Source: JBCDCY01 sp039180875
GTDB lineage: Bacteria; Pseudomonadota; Alphaproteobacteria; Rhodobacterales; Rhodobacteraceae
Direction of reading: 5' to 3'
DNA: 64,000 nucleotides
Assembly: GCA_039180875.1 (NCBI GenBank)
Contig: JBCDCY010000002.1
Location: 124,001 to 188,000, forward strand
The position numbers were made by a program, and so were the translations under genes. Within the stretch, counting starts at the first letter, position 1, and each line of letters begins with the position of its first letter. This document shows positions 43,516 to 52,260 of the stretch, one piece after another. The notes beneath the pieces are model-generated. The model saw only the letters and a list, made by a program, of their open reading frames with translations. It did not search any database and was not told where the DNA came from.

Positions 43516-44106
43516 ATGCGACTGACCCCCGAGAACAAGGAGAAGGTGCGCCAGCGCATCCTGGCGGGTGCGGCCACGCTGTTTCGCGAGCGGGGCTATG
43601 ACGGGGTGAACCTGGATCAGCTGATGACCGCAGCGGGTCTCACGCGGGGCGCCTTCTATGCCCATTTCCGCTCAAAGCAGGCGCTGTTCGCCGAGGTAAT
43701 CCGACACCAGCACCCGCTGCTCGCCATGTTGGAGGCGCGCGCGGGACGGGATGCGGCGACCCTCTGGCGGGAGCTGAGGGAGATCCTGGACGCCTATCTC
43801 GACCCCACGAACCTGGCCGAGGTCTATCGCGGCTGCACCGTCGCCTCCCTGACCGGCGACGCGGCCCGGGCGGCGCCGGAGGTGAGGCAGGCCTACGGCG
43901 CGGCCTGGGCCGAGATCGTGGCGGAGATGGCGCGGGGGCAGGCGGGTCCGGCGCCGGCCCCACTCCGCGCCGCGCTTACCCTGGCAAGCGGCGCGGTGAA
44001 CACCGCTGCATCGTGCGCCGAGCCTCAGATGCAGGCCGAGGTCCTCTCGGCCGCCCGGGCCGCGGTCGCGGCGCTGTTGGCAGAGGCGCGGGCAGGGGCC
44101 GCCTGA
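43516..44106 (+). CDS. TetR/AcrR family transcriptional regulator
   Basis: A 196-residue repressor with the TetR DNA-binding domain: RQRILAGAATLFRERGYDGVNLDQLMTAAGLTRGAFYAHFRSKQALFAEVI at residues ~13-63, then a helical ligand-binding domain with several alanine-rich helices and a CTVASLTGDAAR segment. The ATG at 43516 has a GAGGCGGG site; an upstream start at 43504 is poorer. Targets probably include the divergent small gene. Its stop abuts the convergent SDR gene. Confidence 0.9.
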   Translation: MRLTPENKEKVRQRILAGAATLFRERGYDGVNLDQLMTAAGLTRGAFYAHFRSKQALFAEVIRHQHPLLAMLEARAGRDAATLWRELREILDAYLDPTNLAEVYRGCTVASLTGDAARAAPEVRQAYGAAWAEIVAEMARGQAGPAPAPLRAALTLASGAVNTAASCAEPQMQAEVLSAARAAVAALLAEARAGAA

Positions 44107-44886
44107 TCAGGCCGGCGGCAATCCGAACTGCCTTCGGAAGCTGCGGTCGAACATCGCGCTCGGCAGGAGGGCGTTCAGACGGCGCAGCGTCTGCGCCTCT
44201 CGCCCCGCCTCCGAGATGGCCGGCGGGTTGGCGGTGGTTGCAAGCCTTAGGACCAGGGCTGCCACGACCGCTGGGTCGTCGGCCCTCGCGAGGCTCCGCT
44301 CGACCGCGTCCCGCACCGGTGCGGCCCCGGTGCCGGCCGTCTCTCCGGCAAAGGCGGTGTTGGCGCCGATCGCGCTCCGCATGAAGCCCGGTCGCACGGC
44401 GAGCGAGCGCAGGCCGCTGCCCCGCAACTCGTGATCGAGGGAGAGGGAGAAGCCCTGCAGCGCGTGTTTCGTCGCCGCATAGACGCCCATGAAAGGCGCC
44501 GGCACGAAACTGGTCACCGAGCAGATATTGACGATACGGCCCCGGCCGGCCGCCCGCATCGGCGCTAGAACGGCGCGGGCCATGCGCATCGCACCGAACA
44601 GGTTGGTCTCGAAGGCTGCCCGGTTCTCGTCTTCGCTAAAATCGTCGAAGGCGCCGATCTGGGCGAAGCCGGCATTGTTGACCAGCAGGTCGATGCGACC
44701 GTGGCGGGCAAGCACGTCGCGCACCAGGGCCTCGCAGGAGGCCGGATCGGTGACGTCGAGACGGGCAAAGCCGTCCCGCGACCGGCTGGTTCCGACGACC
44801 TGCGCCCCGGCCTCTGCGAGGCTGGCGGCGATGGCGGCGCCGATGCCGCTCGACGCGCCGGTGACGATTGCGATCTGGTCTTTCAT
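44107..44886 (-). CDS. SDR family oxidoreductase
   Basis: NAD(P)-dependent short-chain dehydrogenase of 259 residues. The cofactor motif is IVTGASSGIGAAIAASLAEAG, with NNAGFAQIG, the serine in NICSVTSF, and the catalytic YAATKHALQGFS. A threonine/arginine after strand 2 (GTSRSRDG) favours NADPH. Substrate unknown. It follows the ECF sigma gene by nine bases and is probably the last gene of that operon. Confidence 0.92.
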   Translation of the reverse strand: MKDQIAIVTGASSGIGAAIAASLAEAGAQVVGTSRSRDGFARLDVTDPASCEALVRDVLARHGRIDLLVNNAGFAQIGAFDDFSEDENRAAFETNLFGAMRMARAVLAPMRAAGRGRIVNICSVTSFVPAPFMGVYAATKHALQGFSLSLDHELRGSGLRSLAVRPGFMRSAIGANTAFAGETAGTGAAPVRDAVERSLARADDPAVVAALVLRLATTANPPAISEAGREAQTLRRLNALLPSAMFDRSFRRQFGLPPA

Positions 44887-44895
44887 CTGGGCACC

Positions 44896-46125
44896 TCAGC
44901 TGTGCAGAAGCCGCGCCTTCCGGGCGGAGAGATAGAGGCGGGCGGCAGGGTCGTCGGTCAGGCCGATGGCCCGGTCGAAGGCGGCCCGCGCCTCCTCGAC
45001 CCGGCCGAGCCGGGCGAGGACATGGGCCCGCGTGGCCCACCAGGGCTGGTAGGAGCGCCGATCGGCCTCGGCGATCGCGTCGAGGGCCGAGAGGGCGACG
45101 GCCGGCCCGTCGGTCTCCGCCAGCACCGCCGCCTCTCCGGTGCGGGCGCCGATGGTGGGGGCGATGCGGACCAGCCCGGCGTAGAGCAGCTTGAGCTCCG
45201 CCCAGTCCGTCTCCCCGGTCCGGCGCCGCGCGGCATGGACCGCCTGGATCGAGGCCTCGAGCTGATACCGCCCGAGGCTGAGATGCCGGGCCGCGTTGGC
45301 CAGCGCCTTCTCGGCGTCGGCGAGCAGCCCGGCATCCCAAAGCCGCACGTCCTGCTCGCTGAGCGGGATGAGCGCGCCGGTCGCCGCGTCCGTCCGGGCC
45401 GGGCGCCGCGCCTCGGCAAACAGCATGAGTGCGAAGAGCCCGTGCGCCTCCGCCGCTTGCGGAAGGGCCTCGGCCACCAGGCTGACCAGCCAGATCGCCT
45501 CTTCGGCCAGATCGGCCGCCTTGCGGTCGCCGGCCGGGATGCCGTTGTAGCCCACCGCGTAGGCGGCATAGATCGCGTTCAGCACATCGCCCATCCGCGC
45601 GTCGAACTCCGGCCCTTCCGGCAGCTCGAACCGCATCGCCGCCCGCTCGATCTTGGCCTTCACCCGCGTCAGCCGTTGGCCGAGGGTGGCCGGCGCCAGC
45701 AGGAAGACCGAGGCCATGCGCCGGGCGTCGAGGCCGAGGACGGCCTGCAGCATCAGGGGCGCCCGGAGCGCCGGCTCGATCGCCGGATGGGCGCAGACGA
45801 ACATCAGCGGCAGGCGGGGATCGGTTGCGGGCGCGGGCGTGGCCGCCCGTTCTTCGGCCATGCGGCTCAGGTCCTGTTCGTAGGCAATGGGCAAGGCGCC
45901 GGTGCGCGCCCGGTCGACGGCCCGGTGGCGGGCGGTCGTCGTGAGCCAGGCGTCGGGATTGTCGGGCACGCCGGTGCTCGGCCAGGTCTCCAGCGCGCGG
46001 GTGAGCGCGTCGGACAGCGCGTCCTCGGCGTCGGCGAGGGAGCCCGTGCGGGCGGCCAGACGGGCAACCAGCCTGCCGTAGGACAGGCGGGCCACCCGTT
46101 CGACCGCGCGCGCCGCATCGCTCAT
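44896..46125 (-). CDS. ECF42-type sigma factor with C-terminal extension
   Basis: A 409-residue sigma-70-like factor. Residues ~1-90 form region 2 (GSLADAEDALSDALTRALETWP, NPDAWLTTTARHRAVD); ~120-175 form region 4 with the helix-turn-helix (LDARRMASVFLLAPATLGQRLTRVKAKI); the rest (DUF6596) is a helical TPR-like domain ending in DDPAARLYLSARKARL. Members of ECF42 lack an anti-sigma factor and are encoded next to DGPF-motif proteins, as here: the start overlaps the YCII/DGPF gene stop by four bases. The C-terminal domain is thought to control activity. Confidence 0.9.
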   Translation of the reverse strand: MSDAARAVERVARLSYGRLVARLAARTGSLADAEDALSDALTRALETWPSTGVPDNPDAWLTTTARHRAVDRARTGALPIAYEQDLSRMAEERAATPAPATDPRLPLMFVCAHPAIEPALRAPLMLQAVLGLDARRMASVFLLAPATLGQRLTRVKAKIERAAMRFELPEGPEFDARMGDVLNAIYAAYAVGYNGIPAGDRKAADLAEEAIWLVSLVAEALPQAAEAHGLFALMLFAEARRPARTDAATGALIPLSEQDVRLWDAGLLADAEKALANAARHLSLGRYQLEASIQAVHAARRRTGETDWAELKLLYAGLVRIAPTIGARTGEAAVLAETDGPAVALSALDAIAEADRRSYQPWWATRAHVLARLGRVEEARAAFDRAIGLTDDPAARLYLSARKARLLHS

Positions 46126-46475
46126 CCCGCGCGGGTGATGACCGGCCGCACCTCGACCGCGCCGCTCGAGGCCGCGGGGTTGCGCGCCGCCCATTCGAGC
46201 GCTGTGTCGAGGTCGGGCACCTCGATCACGTAGAACCCGCCGAGTTGCTCCTTCGTCGCGGCATAGGGCCCGTCCTGCACATCGCGTTGCCCGTCCGAGA
46301 TGCGGATCGTCGTGGCGGTGTCGGAGGGATGCAGCGCCTCTCCGCCCACCATGATGCCGGCATCGAGGAGGGCGCGGGTATAGGCACCCCAAAGCTCACC
46401 GTCGGCAGCGGCGCGCACCGCATCGGCATCGGGGTGATCGGCGGGCGGGGTGTAGTTCATGATGATGTATTGCAT
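46122..46475 (-). CDS. YCII/DGPF-domain protein, partner of ECF42 sigma factor
   Basis: A 117-residue ferredoxin-like small protein of the YCII family. It carries the motif DVQDGPYAATKEQLGGFYVIEV, a DGPF signature with tyrosine in the last position, and the N-terminal MQYIIMNYTPP strand. Such proteins are almost always next to ECF42-type sigma genes and are proposed targets or modulators. It is 24 bp downstream of a secreted-protein gene. Confidence 0.9.
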   Translation of the reverse strand: MQYIIMNYTPPADHPDADAVRAAADGELWGAYTRALLDAGIMVGGEALHPSDTATTIRISDGQRDVQDGPYAATKEQLGGFYVIEVPDLDTALEWAARNPAASSGAVEVRPVITRAG

Positions 46476-46499
46476 CTCGGTCGTTCCTTGGTTGATGGA

Positions 46500-47081
46500 T
46501 CAGTAGCGGGCCAGGACCGGCAGCAGCGCGGTGGGCGTGCGGTCAGCAGTGCACATGTTGTTGTCCCGGGGGCGAACCCCGAAGTAGACGCCGCTCTCGT
46601 CCATGGCGAACAGGTCGTGATCCTCGCCGCACTCGGCCACCGGCAGCCAGTGGCCGCACCCGGTCTCGGAGATATCGGTCTCCAGATTGTGGGTGAGGTC
46701 GCACTCGGCCAGACCCATCGCCGCGACGATCTCCGGGTCGTCGGTGAGCAGCGTGACGTGCTTCCAATCCTCGTGGAAGACGCCGTGATAGGCGCCGTCG
46801 ACGGCGTCGGAGGGGTCGCGGATCTCGAACGGACCGCCGGTGCGGAACTGGAAGGTGCGCATCGTCATGTCGGGGTCGAGGGCGTGGGTGAAGATCAGCT
46901 GCCAGCGGCCGTCGGCGAAGGTGAACTCGCGCGTGCCGTAGGCGCCGTACCATTCCTCGGGCGCGGCGCTGCGATAGGTGCCGTGCACGGCCTGCAGATC
47001 CTCGCGCGGCGCGAAATCCTGGGCCGCGGCTGCGCCGGCGCAGGCCAGGGCCGTGGTGGCGGCAAAGATGGTTCGCAACAT
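46500..47081 (-). CDS. Secreted protein of unknown function in ECF42 operon
   Basis: A 193-residue exported protein. The signal is residues 1-21 (MLRTIFAATTALACAGAAAAQD). The mature part looks beta-rich and lipocalin-like: GTYRSAAPEEWYGAYGTREFTFADGRWQLIFTHALDPD, with several cysteines (AECDL, TGCGHW, AECGED, NNMCTAD) that may form two disulfides. No family is certain. It has an AAGGAG site and a structured leader, and is first in a run with YCII, ECF42 and SDR genes. Confidence 0.72.
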   Translation of the reverse strand: MLRTIFAATTALACAGAAAAQDFAPREDLQAVHGTYRSAAPEEWYGAYGTREFTFADGRWQLIFTHALDPDMTMRTFQFRTGGPFEIRDPSDAVDGAYHGVFHEDWKHVTLLTDDPEIVAAMGLAECDLTHNLETDISETGCGHWLPVAECGEDHDLFAMDESGVYFGVRPRDNNMCTADRTPTALLPVLARY

Positions 47082-47108
47082 CTCATCGTCTCCTTTCGGT
47101 CGGCGAAA

Positions 47109-47169
47109 CCGGGGGCGGCTTCAAAGGGGAGACGGATGAGCGGGGGCTGATTTCGACAGGCCGCCCCGG
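47109..47169 (-). promoter_or_regulatory. GC-rich leader hairpin upstream of the ECF42-operon secreted-protein gene
   Basis: CCGCCCCGG (47161-47169) pairs with CCGGGGGCGG (47109-47118), one base bulged, across a 42-base loop. On the minus strand this hairpin ends ten bases before the AAAGGAG ribosome site of the secreted-protein gene. On the plus strand it is followed by a run of seven T (47170-47176) and would read as an intrinsic terminator, although no plus-strand gene ends here. Confidence 0.45.
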
Positions 47170-47286
47170 TTTTTTTGTGCGAGGGCCCACGGGGGCTGGG
47201 GTCCAGTACCGGGCAACTCCGCTCCCGAGCGGCAACCGGCGCTTCGTCTAGGAACGTACTCGCCCTCCGCTTGGGCGGTTCCTCCG

Positions 47287-47565
47287 TTAATCCGGCAGCG
47301 CCCCCCAAATCGACGCGATGTGGCCAAGGACGACGTGTGTCGTATATGCCGTGAACTCGCACTGAGCCCGCTGCTCTCCCGCAAGATCCAGCTCGAGGCA
47401 CCTGTCCGGGTCGTAGGACCCTGCAATCAGCGCGGATTTGCCGAGACGAGGAGTGCGCTCATCGCACGGAACGACGTCCGATCTAACGATATGCGTCGAT
47501 GATCCCGGTCGGTGCGCCTGGGTGATCGGTGCTCCGACGCTCGCCTTGGTCGATAGGTTGTCCAT
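47287..47565 (-). CDS. Possible small orphan gene
   Basis: The 511-bp space between the secreted-protein gene and xth has one frame of some merit: 92 residues, starting 27 bp after the xth stop, ending CEFTAYTTHVVLGHIASIWGALPD, with DPDRCLELDLAGEQ in the middle. Its codon use is less biased toward G/C in third positions than neighbours, and no good ribosome site is seen. No family recognised; it could be non-coding. Confidence 0.25.
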   Translation of the reverse strand: MDNLSTKASVGAPITQAHRPGSSTHIVRSDVVPCDERTPRLGKSALIAGSYDPDRCLELDLAGEQRAQCEFTAYTTHVVLGHIASIWGALPD

Positions 47566-47592
47566 CGATCACGGCCCTGCCGCCCCACGGCC

Positions 47593-48375
47593 TCACACCG
47601 CCAGCTCCACCCAGATCGGCACGTGGTCGGAGGGTTTTTCGCGGCCCCTGATGTCGGCGTCGATGCCGCAGTCGCGAAGGCGATCGGCGGCCTGGGGGGT
47701 GAGCAGAAAGTGGTCGATGCGGATCCCCTCGTTCTTCTGCCAGGCGCCGGCCTGGTAGTCCCAGAAGGTGTAGGCGCCGGCCGTGGGGTTGAGCGTCCGA
47801 AAAGCCTCGGTGAAGCCGAGATGGGTGAGCCGCCGCCAGGCCGCCCGCGTCTCGGGCCGGAAGAGGGCGTCGCCCTCCCACGCGGCGGCATCGTGGGTGT
47901 CCTCGGCAAGAGGGATGACGTTGTAGTCGCCGGCCATCAGCGCCACCTCTTCGGAGGCGAGCAGCTCCCGCGCCCGGGCCTCCAGCCGCTCCATCCAGGC
48001 GAGTTTGTAGTTGTATTTCGGCCCCGGCACCGGATTGCCGTTCGGCAGGTAGAGGCCGCAGATCCTCGCCGTGCCGGCCTCCCCCGTTACCGTCGCCTCG
48101 ATCCAGCGGGCCTGTTCGTCGTCGGGATCGCCGGGCAGGCCGCGCACCACGTCCTCCAGCGCGCCACGGGCGAGGATGGCAACGCCGTTGAAGCCCTTCT
48201 GCCCGTGGGTGGCGACGCTGTAGCCCAGATCCTCGATCGGCTCGGCGGGGAAGGCCTCGTCCACCGACTTGATCTCCTGCAGCAAGACGACGTCGGGCGC
48301 GGCCTCCTTCAGCCAGTCCAGCAGCGCCGGCAGGCGGGCCTTGATGCCGTTGATGTTGAAGCTGGCGATCTTCAC
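47593..48375 (-). CDS. xth: Exodeoxyribonuclease III
   Basis: AP endonuclease/3'-5' exonuclease of base excision repair, 260 residues. It begins MKIASFNINGIKARLPALLDWL, then the metal-binding glutamate in VVLLQEIKSVDE; GFNGVAILAR, the NGNPVPGPKYNYKLAWM motif and AGDYNVIPLAEDTHD follow, and the C-terminal IRIDHFLLTP and PSDHVPIWVEL carry the catalytic aspartate and histidine. Co-directional with the Fe-S carrier gene upstream (78 bp). Confidence 0.95.
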   Translation of the reverse strand: MKIASFNINGIKARLPALLDWLKEAAPDVVLLQEIKSVDEAFPAEPIEDLGYSVATHGQKGFNGVAILARGALEDVVRGLPGDPDDEQARWIEATVTGEAGTARICGLYLPNGNPVPGPKYNYKLAWMERLEARARELLASEEVALMAGDYNVIPLAEDTHDAAAWEGDALFRPETRAAWRRLTHLGFTEAFRTLNPTAGAYTFWDYQAGAWQKNEGIRIDHFLLTPQAADRLRDCGIDADIRGREKPSDHVPIWVELAV

Positions 48376-48453
48376 CGGGGATCCTCCGCGCCGGGGCGAT
48401 GTCCCCTGATAGCGCGGGCGGGGCCGGGCGTCATCCGCCGGCGGGGTCTCGGC

Positions 48454-48789
48454 TCAGATCGAGAAGCTGGTGCCGCAGCCGCAGCTCGCCGTGGCGTTCG
48501 GGTTCTCGATGACGAAGCGGGCGCCGATCAGCTCTTCGCTGAAGTCGATGGTCGCGCCGGAAAGGAACGGGAGCGAGACCGCGTCGATCAGCACCCGAGT
48601 GCCCTCTTTCTCCAGCACCAGATCGTCCTCGGCGGAGGCGTCTTCGAGGGTGATGTCGTACTGAAAGCCGGAGCAGCCGCCGCCCTCCACCGCGACGCGG
48701 AGGGCGCGCATGGCTCCCTCGGCGGCGTTGATCTCCGCGATCCGGGCAAAGGCCCGGTCGGTCACCGTGGGCGGCAGGGCAAGATCCAT
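48454..48789 (-). CDS. erpA: A-type iron-sulfur cluster carrier (ErpA/IscA family)
   Basis: Delivers Fe-S clusters to apo-proteins. The 111-residue protein has the three conserved cysteines: one in VEGGGCSGFQYDI and two in TASCGCGTSFSI at the C-terminus. The SGATIDFSEELIGARFVIENPNA segment is typical. Assignment to ErpA rather than IscA or SufA rests on overall pattern and the isolated location outside suf/isc genes. Confidence 0.9.
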   Translation of the reverse strand: MDLALPPTVTDRAFARIAEINAAEGAMRALRVAVEGGGCSGFQYDITLEDASAEDDLVLEKEGTRVLIDAVSLPFLSGATIDFSEELIGARFVIENPNATASCGCGTSFSI

Positions 48790-48855
48790 GATGTCGCTCG
48801 CAGGCCTGTTTCTGGAGGCATAATCTAAGGTGCCAACCCCCTTCGCTCAAGCGCT

Positions 48856-50913
48856 TCAGCCATGATCGTCCGCGATGAGCGCGAGGAAGCTCTCGCCGAA
48901 GCGCTCCGCCCGTTCAGGGCCGACACCCTTTATCGCGGCGAGGGCGTCTTGATCCGCGGGCCGAGCCTCGGCGATCCGGGCAAGTGTCGCGGTGGTGCAG
49001 CTCAGGTAGCGTGCTGTGCCATTTTCGCCCCGGGTGAGGGCGCCGTGGGCCGTGACGAGCGCGTCGAAGAGCGGCCCGGCGCCGTTGGCGGCCAGAGCCC
49101 GCCTTGCCGGATGTTCCGCCGCCACCGGCGCACCGGCCACGACCGAGAGCATGTCAGCGCCGTAGCTTTGCAGTTTCTTCGCGCCTACCCCGTGGCAGGC
49201 GGCCAATTCGTCGAGGCTCGCCGGTTTCTTCGCTGCGATGTCGATGAGCGTCGCGTCGGGAAAGATCACATAGGCCGGCACCTTCCGCGCCTCCGCCAAG
49301 GCCCGGCGCTTGGCCCGGAGCGCCTCGAACAACTCCTCGTCCGCCGGGTCGAGGCCGGCCGCTGGGCGGGCCTTGGGCGCTGCGGCGCGTTTTGGCGTGG
49401 CGGGATCGCGGCGGAAGATGAGCGCTGTCTCCCCCCGCAGCGCTGTGCGGCCGGCCTCGGTCATCTGCCAGCCGCCCATCTCGGTGATCGCGGCATAGCC
49501 CCTGGCATAGAGCTGGCGGAAGATGCTGCGCCAGGCGACCGGATCGGTCTCGGCGCCGACGCCGAAGGTCGGCAGCTTGTCATGGCCGAGCTGGCGTACG
49601 CGATCTGTCCCAGCCCCGCGCAGCACCGCGATCAGATGCTCGACGCCGAACCGTTCTCCGGTGCGGATCATGGCGGAGAGCGCCTTTTGCACCGCCTCCG
49701 TCGCATCGAAGGTCTCGGGCGGGCGCTGGGAGAGGTCGCAGGCGCCGCAGGGCTCCGCCCGCTCCTCCCCGAAATAGGCGAGCAGGGTGCGACGCCGGCA
49801 GTCCGGCGCCTCGGCCAGGCGGAGGAGGGCGTCGAGGCGGGCATGCTCCATCTCCCGCCGGGCGGCGGGGGTGTCGGCCTCCTCGATCTGGCGGCGGCGG
49901 AGCTTGATGTCCTCGATGCCGTAGAGCGTCAGAGTATCCGCCGGCAGACCGTCCCGGCCGGCGCGCCCGACCTCCTGGTAATAGGCCTCGACCGACTTCG
50001 GCAGATCGGCGTGGACCACGAAGCGCACATCCGGTTTGTCGACCCCCATGCCGAAGGCGATGGTGGCGGCCATGACCAGGCCGTCCTCCCGCGTGAAGCG
50101 GTCCTGGCGTTCGCTCCGCACCTCGCTGTCGAGGCCGGCATGATAGGCGAGCGCCGGGATGCCCTTGGCCGTAAGGGCGTTCGCCAGCACCTCCGTCTTC
50201 TTGCGGGAGCTGCAATAGACGATGCCGGCCTGGCCCCGGCGCTTGGCCACAAAATCGAGGATGCGGGCCTGGGGGCTGACCTTCGGCTCGAAGGAGAGGA
50301 AGAGGTTGGGCCGATCGAAGCCGCGGACAAAGGTCTGGGGCGGCTGACTGAACAGGCGATTGGCGATCTCCTCCCGCGTCTCGGCATCGGCGGTGGCGGT
50401 GAAGGCCGCGGTCTGCACGTTGCCAAGGGCCGCGCGAAAGGCGCCGAGGCGGAGATAGTCGGGTCGGAAATCGTGGCCCCACTGGCTGACGCAATGGGCC
50501 TCGTCCACGGCCAGCATGGTGACGCGGGCCTCAGCCAGCCGGGCAACCGCGGCCTCGTTCGCCAATCGCTCCGGCGCCAGGTAAAGAAGCCGCAGCCGGC
50601 CGTCGGCCAGCGCGTCGAAGACCCGCTCCGTCTCCCACGGGTCGTTAGCGGAGGTGAGCGCACCGGCCTCCACCCCCGCCTCCCGCAAAGCCGCGACCTG
50701 GTCGCGCATCAGCGCGATCAGCGGCGAGACGACGATGGTGAGCCCGCCCCGCTCCAACGCCGGCAGTTGGTAGCAAAGCGATTTGCCGCCCCCCGTCGGC
50801 ATGATCGCGAGCACGTCGCGGCCGTCGAGGATGGCGCGCACCACCTCCTCCTGCCCAGGGCGGAAGTCGTCGAAGCCGAAGGTCGATTTCAGAAGCGCGC
50901 GGGTCGCCTGCAT
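48856..50913 (-). CDS. recQ: ATP-dependent DNA helicase RecQ
   Basis: 3'-5' helicase of recombinational repair, 685 residues from the ATG at 50913. Motif 0/I: FRPGQEEVV and MPTGGGKSLCYQLP; motif II DEAHCVSQWGHDFRPDY; motif VI GRAGRDGLPAD with QEVGR; zinc-binding RQC cysteines in DCRRRT and PCGACDLS; then a winged helix (GAGTDRVRQLGHDKLPTFGVG). Two HRDC-like helical segments follow (AYVIFPDATLIDIA region and the C-terminal ~80 residues). Divergent from dGTPase. Confidence 0.95.
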   Translation of the reverse strand: MQATRALLKSTFGFDDFRPGQEEVVRAILDGRDVLAIMPTGGGKSLCYQLPALERGGLTIVVSPLIALMRDQVAALREAGVEAGALTSANDPWETERVFDALADGRLRLLYLAPERLANEAAVARLAEARVTMLAVDEAHCVSQWGHDFRPDYLRLGAFRAALGNVQTAAFTATADAETREEIANRLFSQPPQTFVRGFDRPNLFLSFEPKVSPQARILDFVAKRRGQAGIVYCSSRKKTEVLANALTAKGIPALAYHAGLDSEVRSERQDRFTREDGLVMAATIAFGMGVDKPDVRFVVHADLPKSVEAYYQEVGRAGRDGLPADTLTLYGIEDIKLRRRQIEEADTPAARREMEHARLDALLRLAEAPDCRRRTLLAYFGEERAEPCGACDLSQRPPETFDATEAVQKALSAMIRTGERFGVEHLIAVLRGAGTDRVRQLGHDKLPTFGVGAETDPVAWRSIFRQLYARGYAAITEMGGWQMTEAGRTALRGETALIFRRDPATPKRAAAPKARPAAGLDPADEELFEALRAKRRALAEARKVPAYVIFPDATLIDIAAKKPASLDELAACHGVGAKKLQSYGADMLSVVAGAPVAAEHPARRALAANGAGPLFDALVTAHGALTRGENGTARYLSCTTATLARIAEARPADQDALAAIKGVGPERAERFGESFLALIADDHG

Positions 50914-51023
50914 GGCTGTGGCTGTCGGTGCTGGCGGGCCGCCTGTCAAGTTCGGGATCGGGCTTTGCCACGACCCCGGCGCTCCACTACGGTCCGGCGC
51001 CGAAGCAGGACAGGACCACAGAG

Positions 51024-52184
51024 ATGCCCGCACCCTTCGCCGCCGATCCAGAGGCCAGCCGCGGGCGCCTGTTTGCCGAGGCCGACAGCCCGCACCGCTC
51101 CCCTTTTCAGCGCGACCGGGATCGAATCATCCACGCCTCCGCCTTTCGCCGGTTGAAGCACAAGACCCAGGTCTTCGTGGAGCATGAGGGGGACTATTAT
51201 CGCACCCGCCTCACCCACTCCCTCGAGGTTGCGCAGGTCGCCCGGACGCTCGCCCGCACGCTGGGGCTGAACGAGGATCTGACGGAGGCGGTGGCGCTCG
51301 CCCACGACCTCGGCCATACCCCCTTCGGCCATACCGGGGAGGAGGCGCTGTCCGCCGCCATGACCCCCTATGGCGGCTTCGATCACAACGCCCAGGCCCT
51401 GAAGATCGTCACCGATCTTGAGCGCCATTACGCGGAGTTCGACGGCCTGAACCTGACCTGGGAGACGCTGGAGGGCATCGCCAAGCACAACGGCCCAGTG
51501 GCGGTGGAGGGTCGGGAGATGCCCTACGCGGTGGCCGAATACGACGCGCGCCACGATCTGGAGCTCGACACCCATGCTGGTGGGGAGGCCCAGGTCGCCG
51601 CGCTCTCCGACGACATCGCCTATCTCAACCACGACCTGCACGACGGCCTCCGCGCCGGGCTGTTCGACGATGACGACCTGGCGGCCCTGCCGATCGTCGG
51701 GCGCGCCTATGCGGCGGTCGACCGGCGTTGGTCGGCGCTTGAGCTCGACCGCCGGCGGCACGAGGCGCTGCGCCGCGTCTTCGGCGCGATGGTCGAGGAC
51801 GTGCTGGCCGAGTCCCATCACCTGCTCGCCGAGGTCGCGCCCGCCGATGCCGCCGCGCTCCGCCAGGCTGGGCGTCAGGTCATCCGCTTCTCCCCTGCGA
51901 TGTGGGCCGATCTCAAGGTGATCCGGCAGTTCCTGGTGGAGCGGATGTATCACCACGGCGCCGTTCGCCGGATGCGCCGGAAGGCCGGCGAGATCGTGCG
52001 CCACCTGTTCGACGACTTCATGGGCGACCCGATCCTGATGCCGCGCCCCTGGCGGGAGGCCTGCGAGACCGCGGTGAGCGAGACCCTCAGGGCCCGCACC
52101 GTCGCCGACTACATCGCCGGCATGACCGACCGCTTCGCGCTTCAGGAATATCGCAATCTGACCGATCCCTTGGCCCGGTCCTGA
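51024..52184 (+). CDS. dgt: dGTPase-like HD phosphohydrolase
   Basis: Deoxyguanosine triphosphate triphosphohydrolase-like protein, 386 residues, hydrolysing dNTPs to nucleoside and triphosphate. Family motifs: SPFQRDRDRIIHASAFRRLKHKTQVF, YRTRLTHSLEVAQVAR with the first metal histidine, ALAHDLGHTPFGHTGEEAL with the HD pair, and SDDIAYLNHDLHDG. The start is the first ATG matching the family N-terminus. It is 76 bp upstream of argS. Confidence 0.93.
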   Translation: MPAPFAADPEASRGRLFAEADSPHRSPFQRDRDRIIHASAFRRLKHKTQVFVEHEGDYYRTRLTHSLEVAQVARTLARTLGLNEDLTEAVALAHDLGHTPFGHTGEEALSAAMTPYGGFDHNAQALKIVTDLERHYAEFDGLNLTWETLEGIAKHNGPVAVEGREMPYAVAEYDARHDLELDTHAGGEAQVAALSDDIAYLNHDLHDGLRAGLFDDDDLAALPIVGRAYAAVDRRWSALELDRRRHEALRRVFGAMVEDVLAESHHLLAEVAPADAAALRQAGRQVIRFSPAMWADLKVIRQFLVERMYHHGAVRRMRRKAGEIVRHLFDDFMGDPILMPRPWREACETAVSETLRARTVADYIAGMTDRFALQEYRNLTDPLARS

Positions 52185-52260
52185 GCGCGCCTTGCCGGCG
52201 TGAATTGACAGCAGGCCCAGCCGTGTTATCCGCCCCGGAAAGCAAGCAGGGGCCGCAGAG

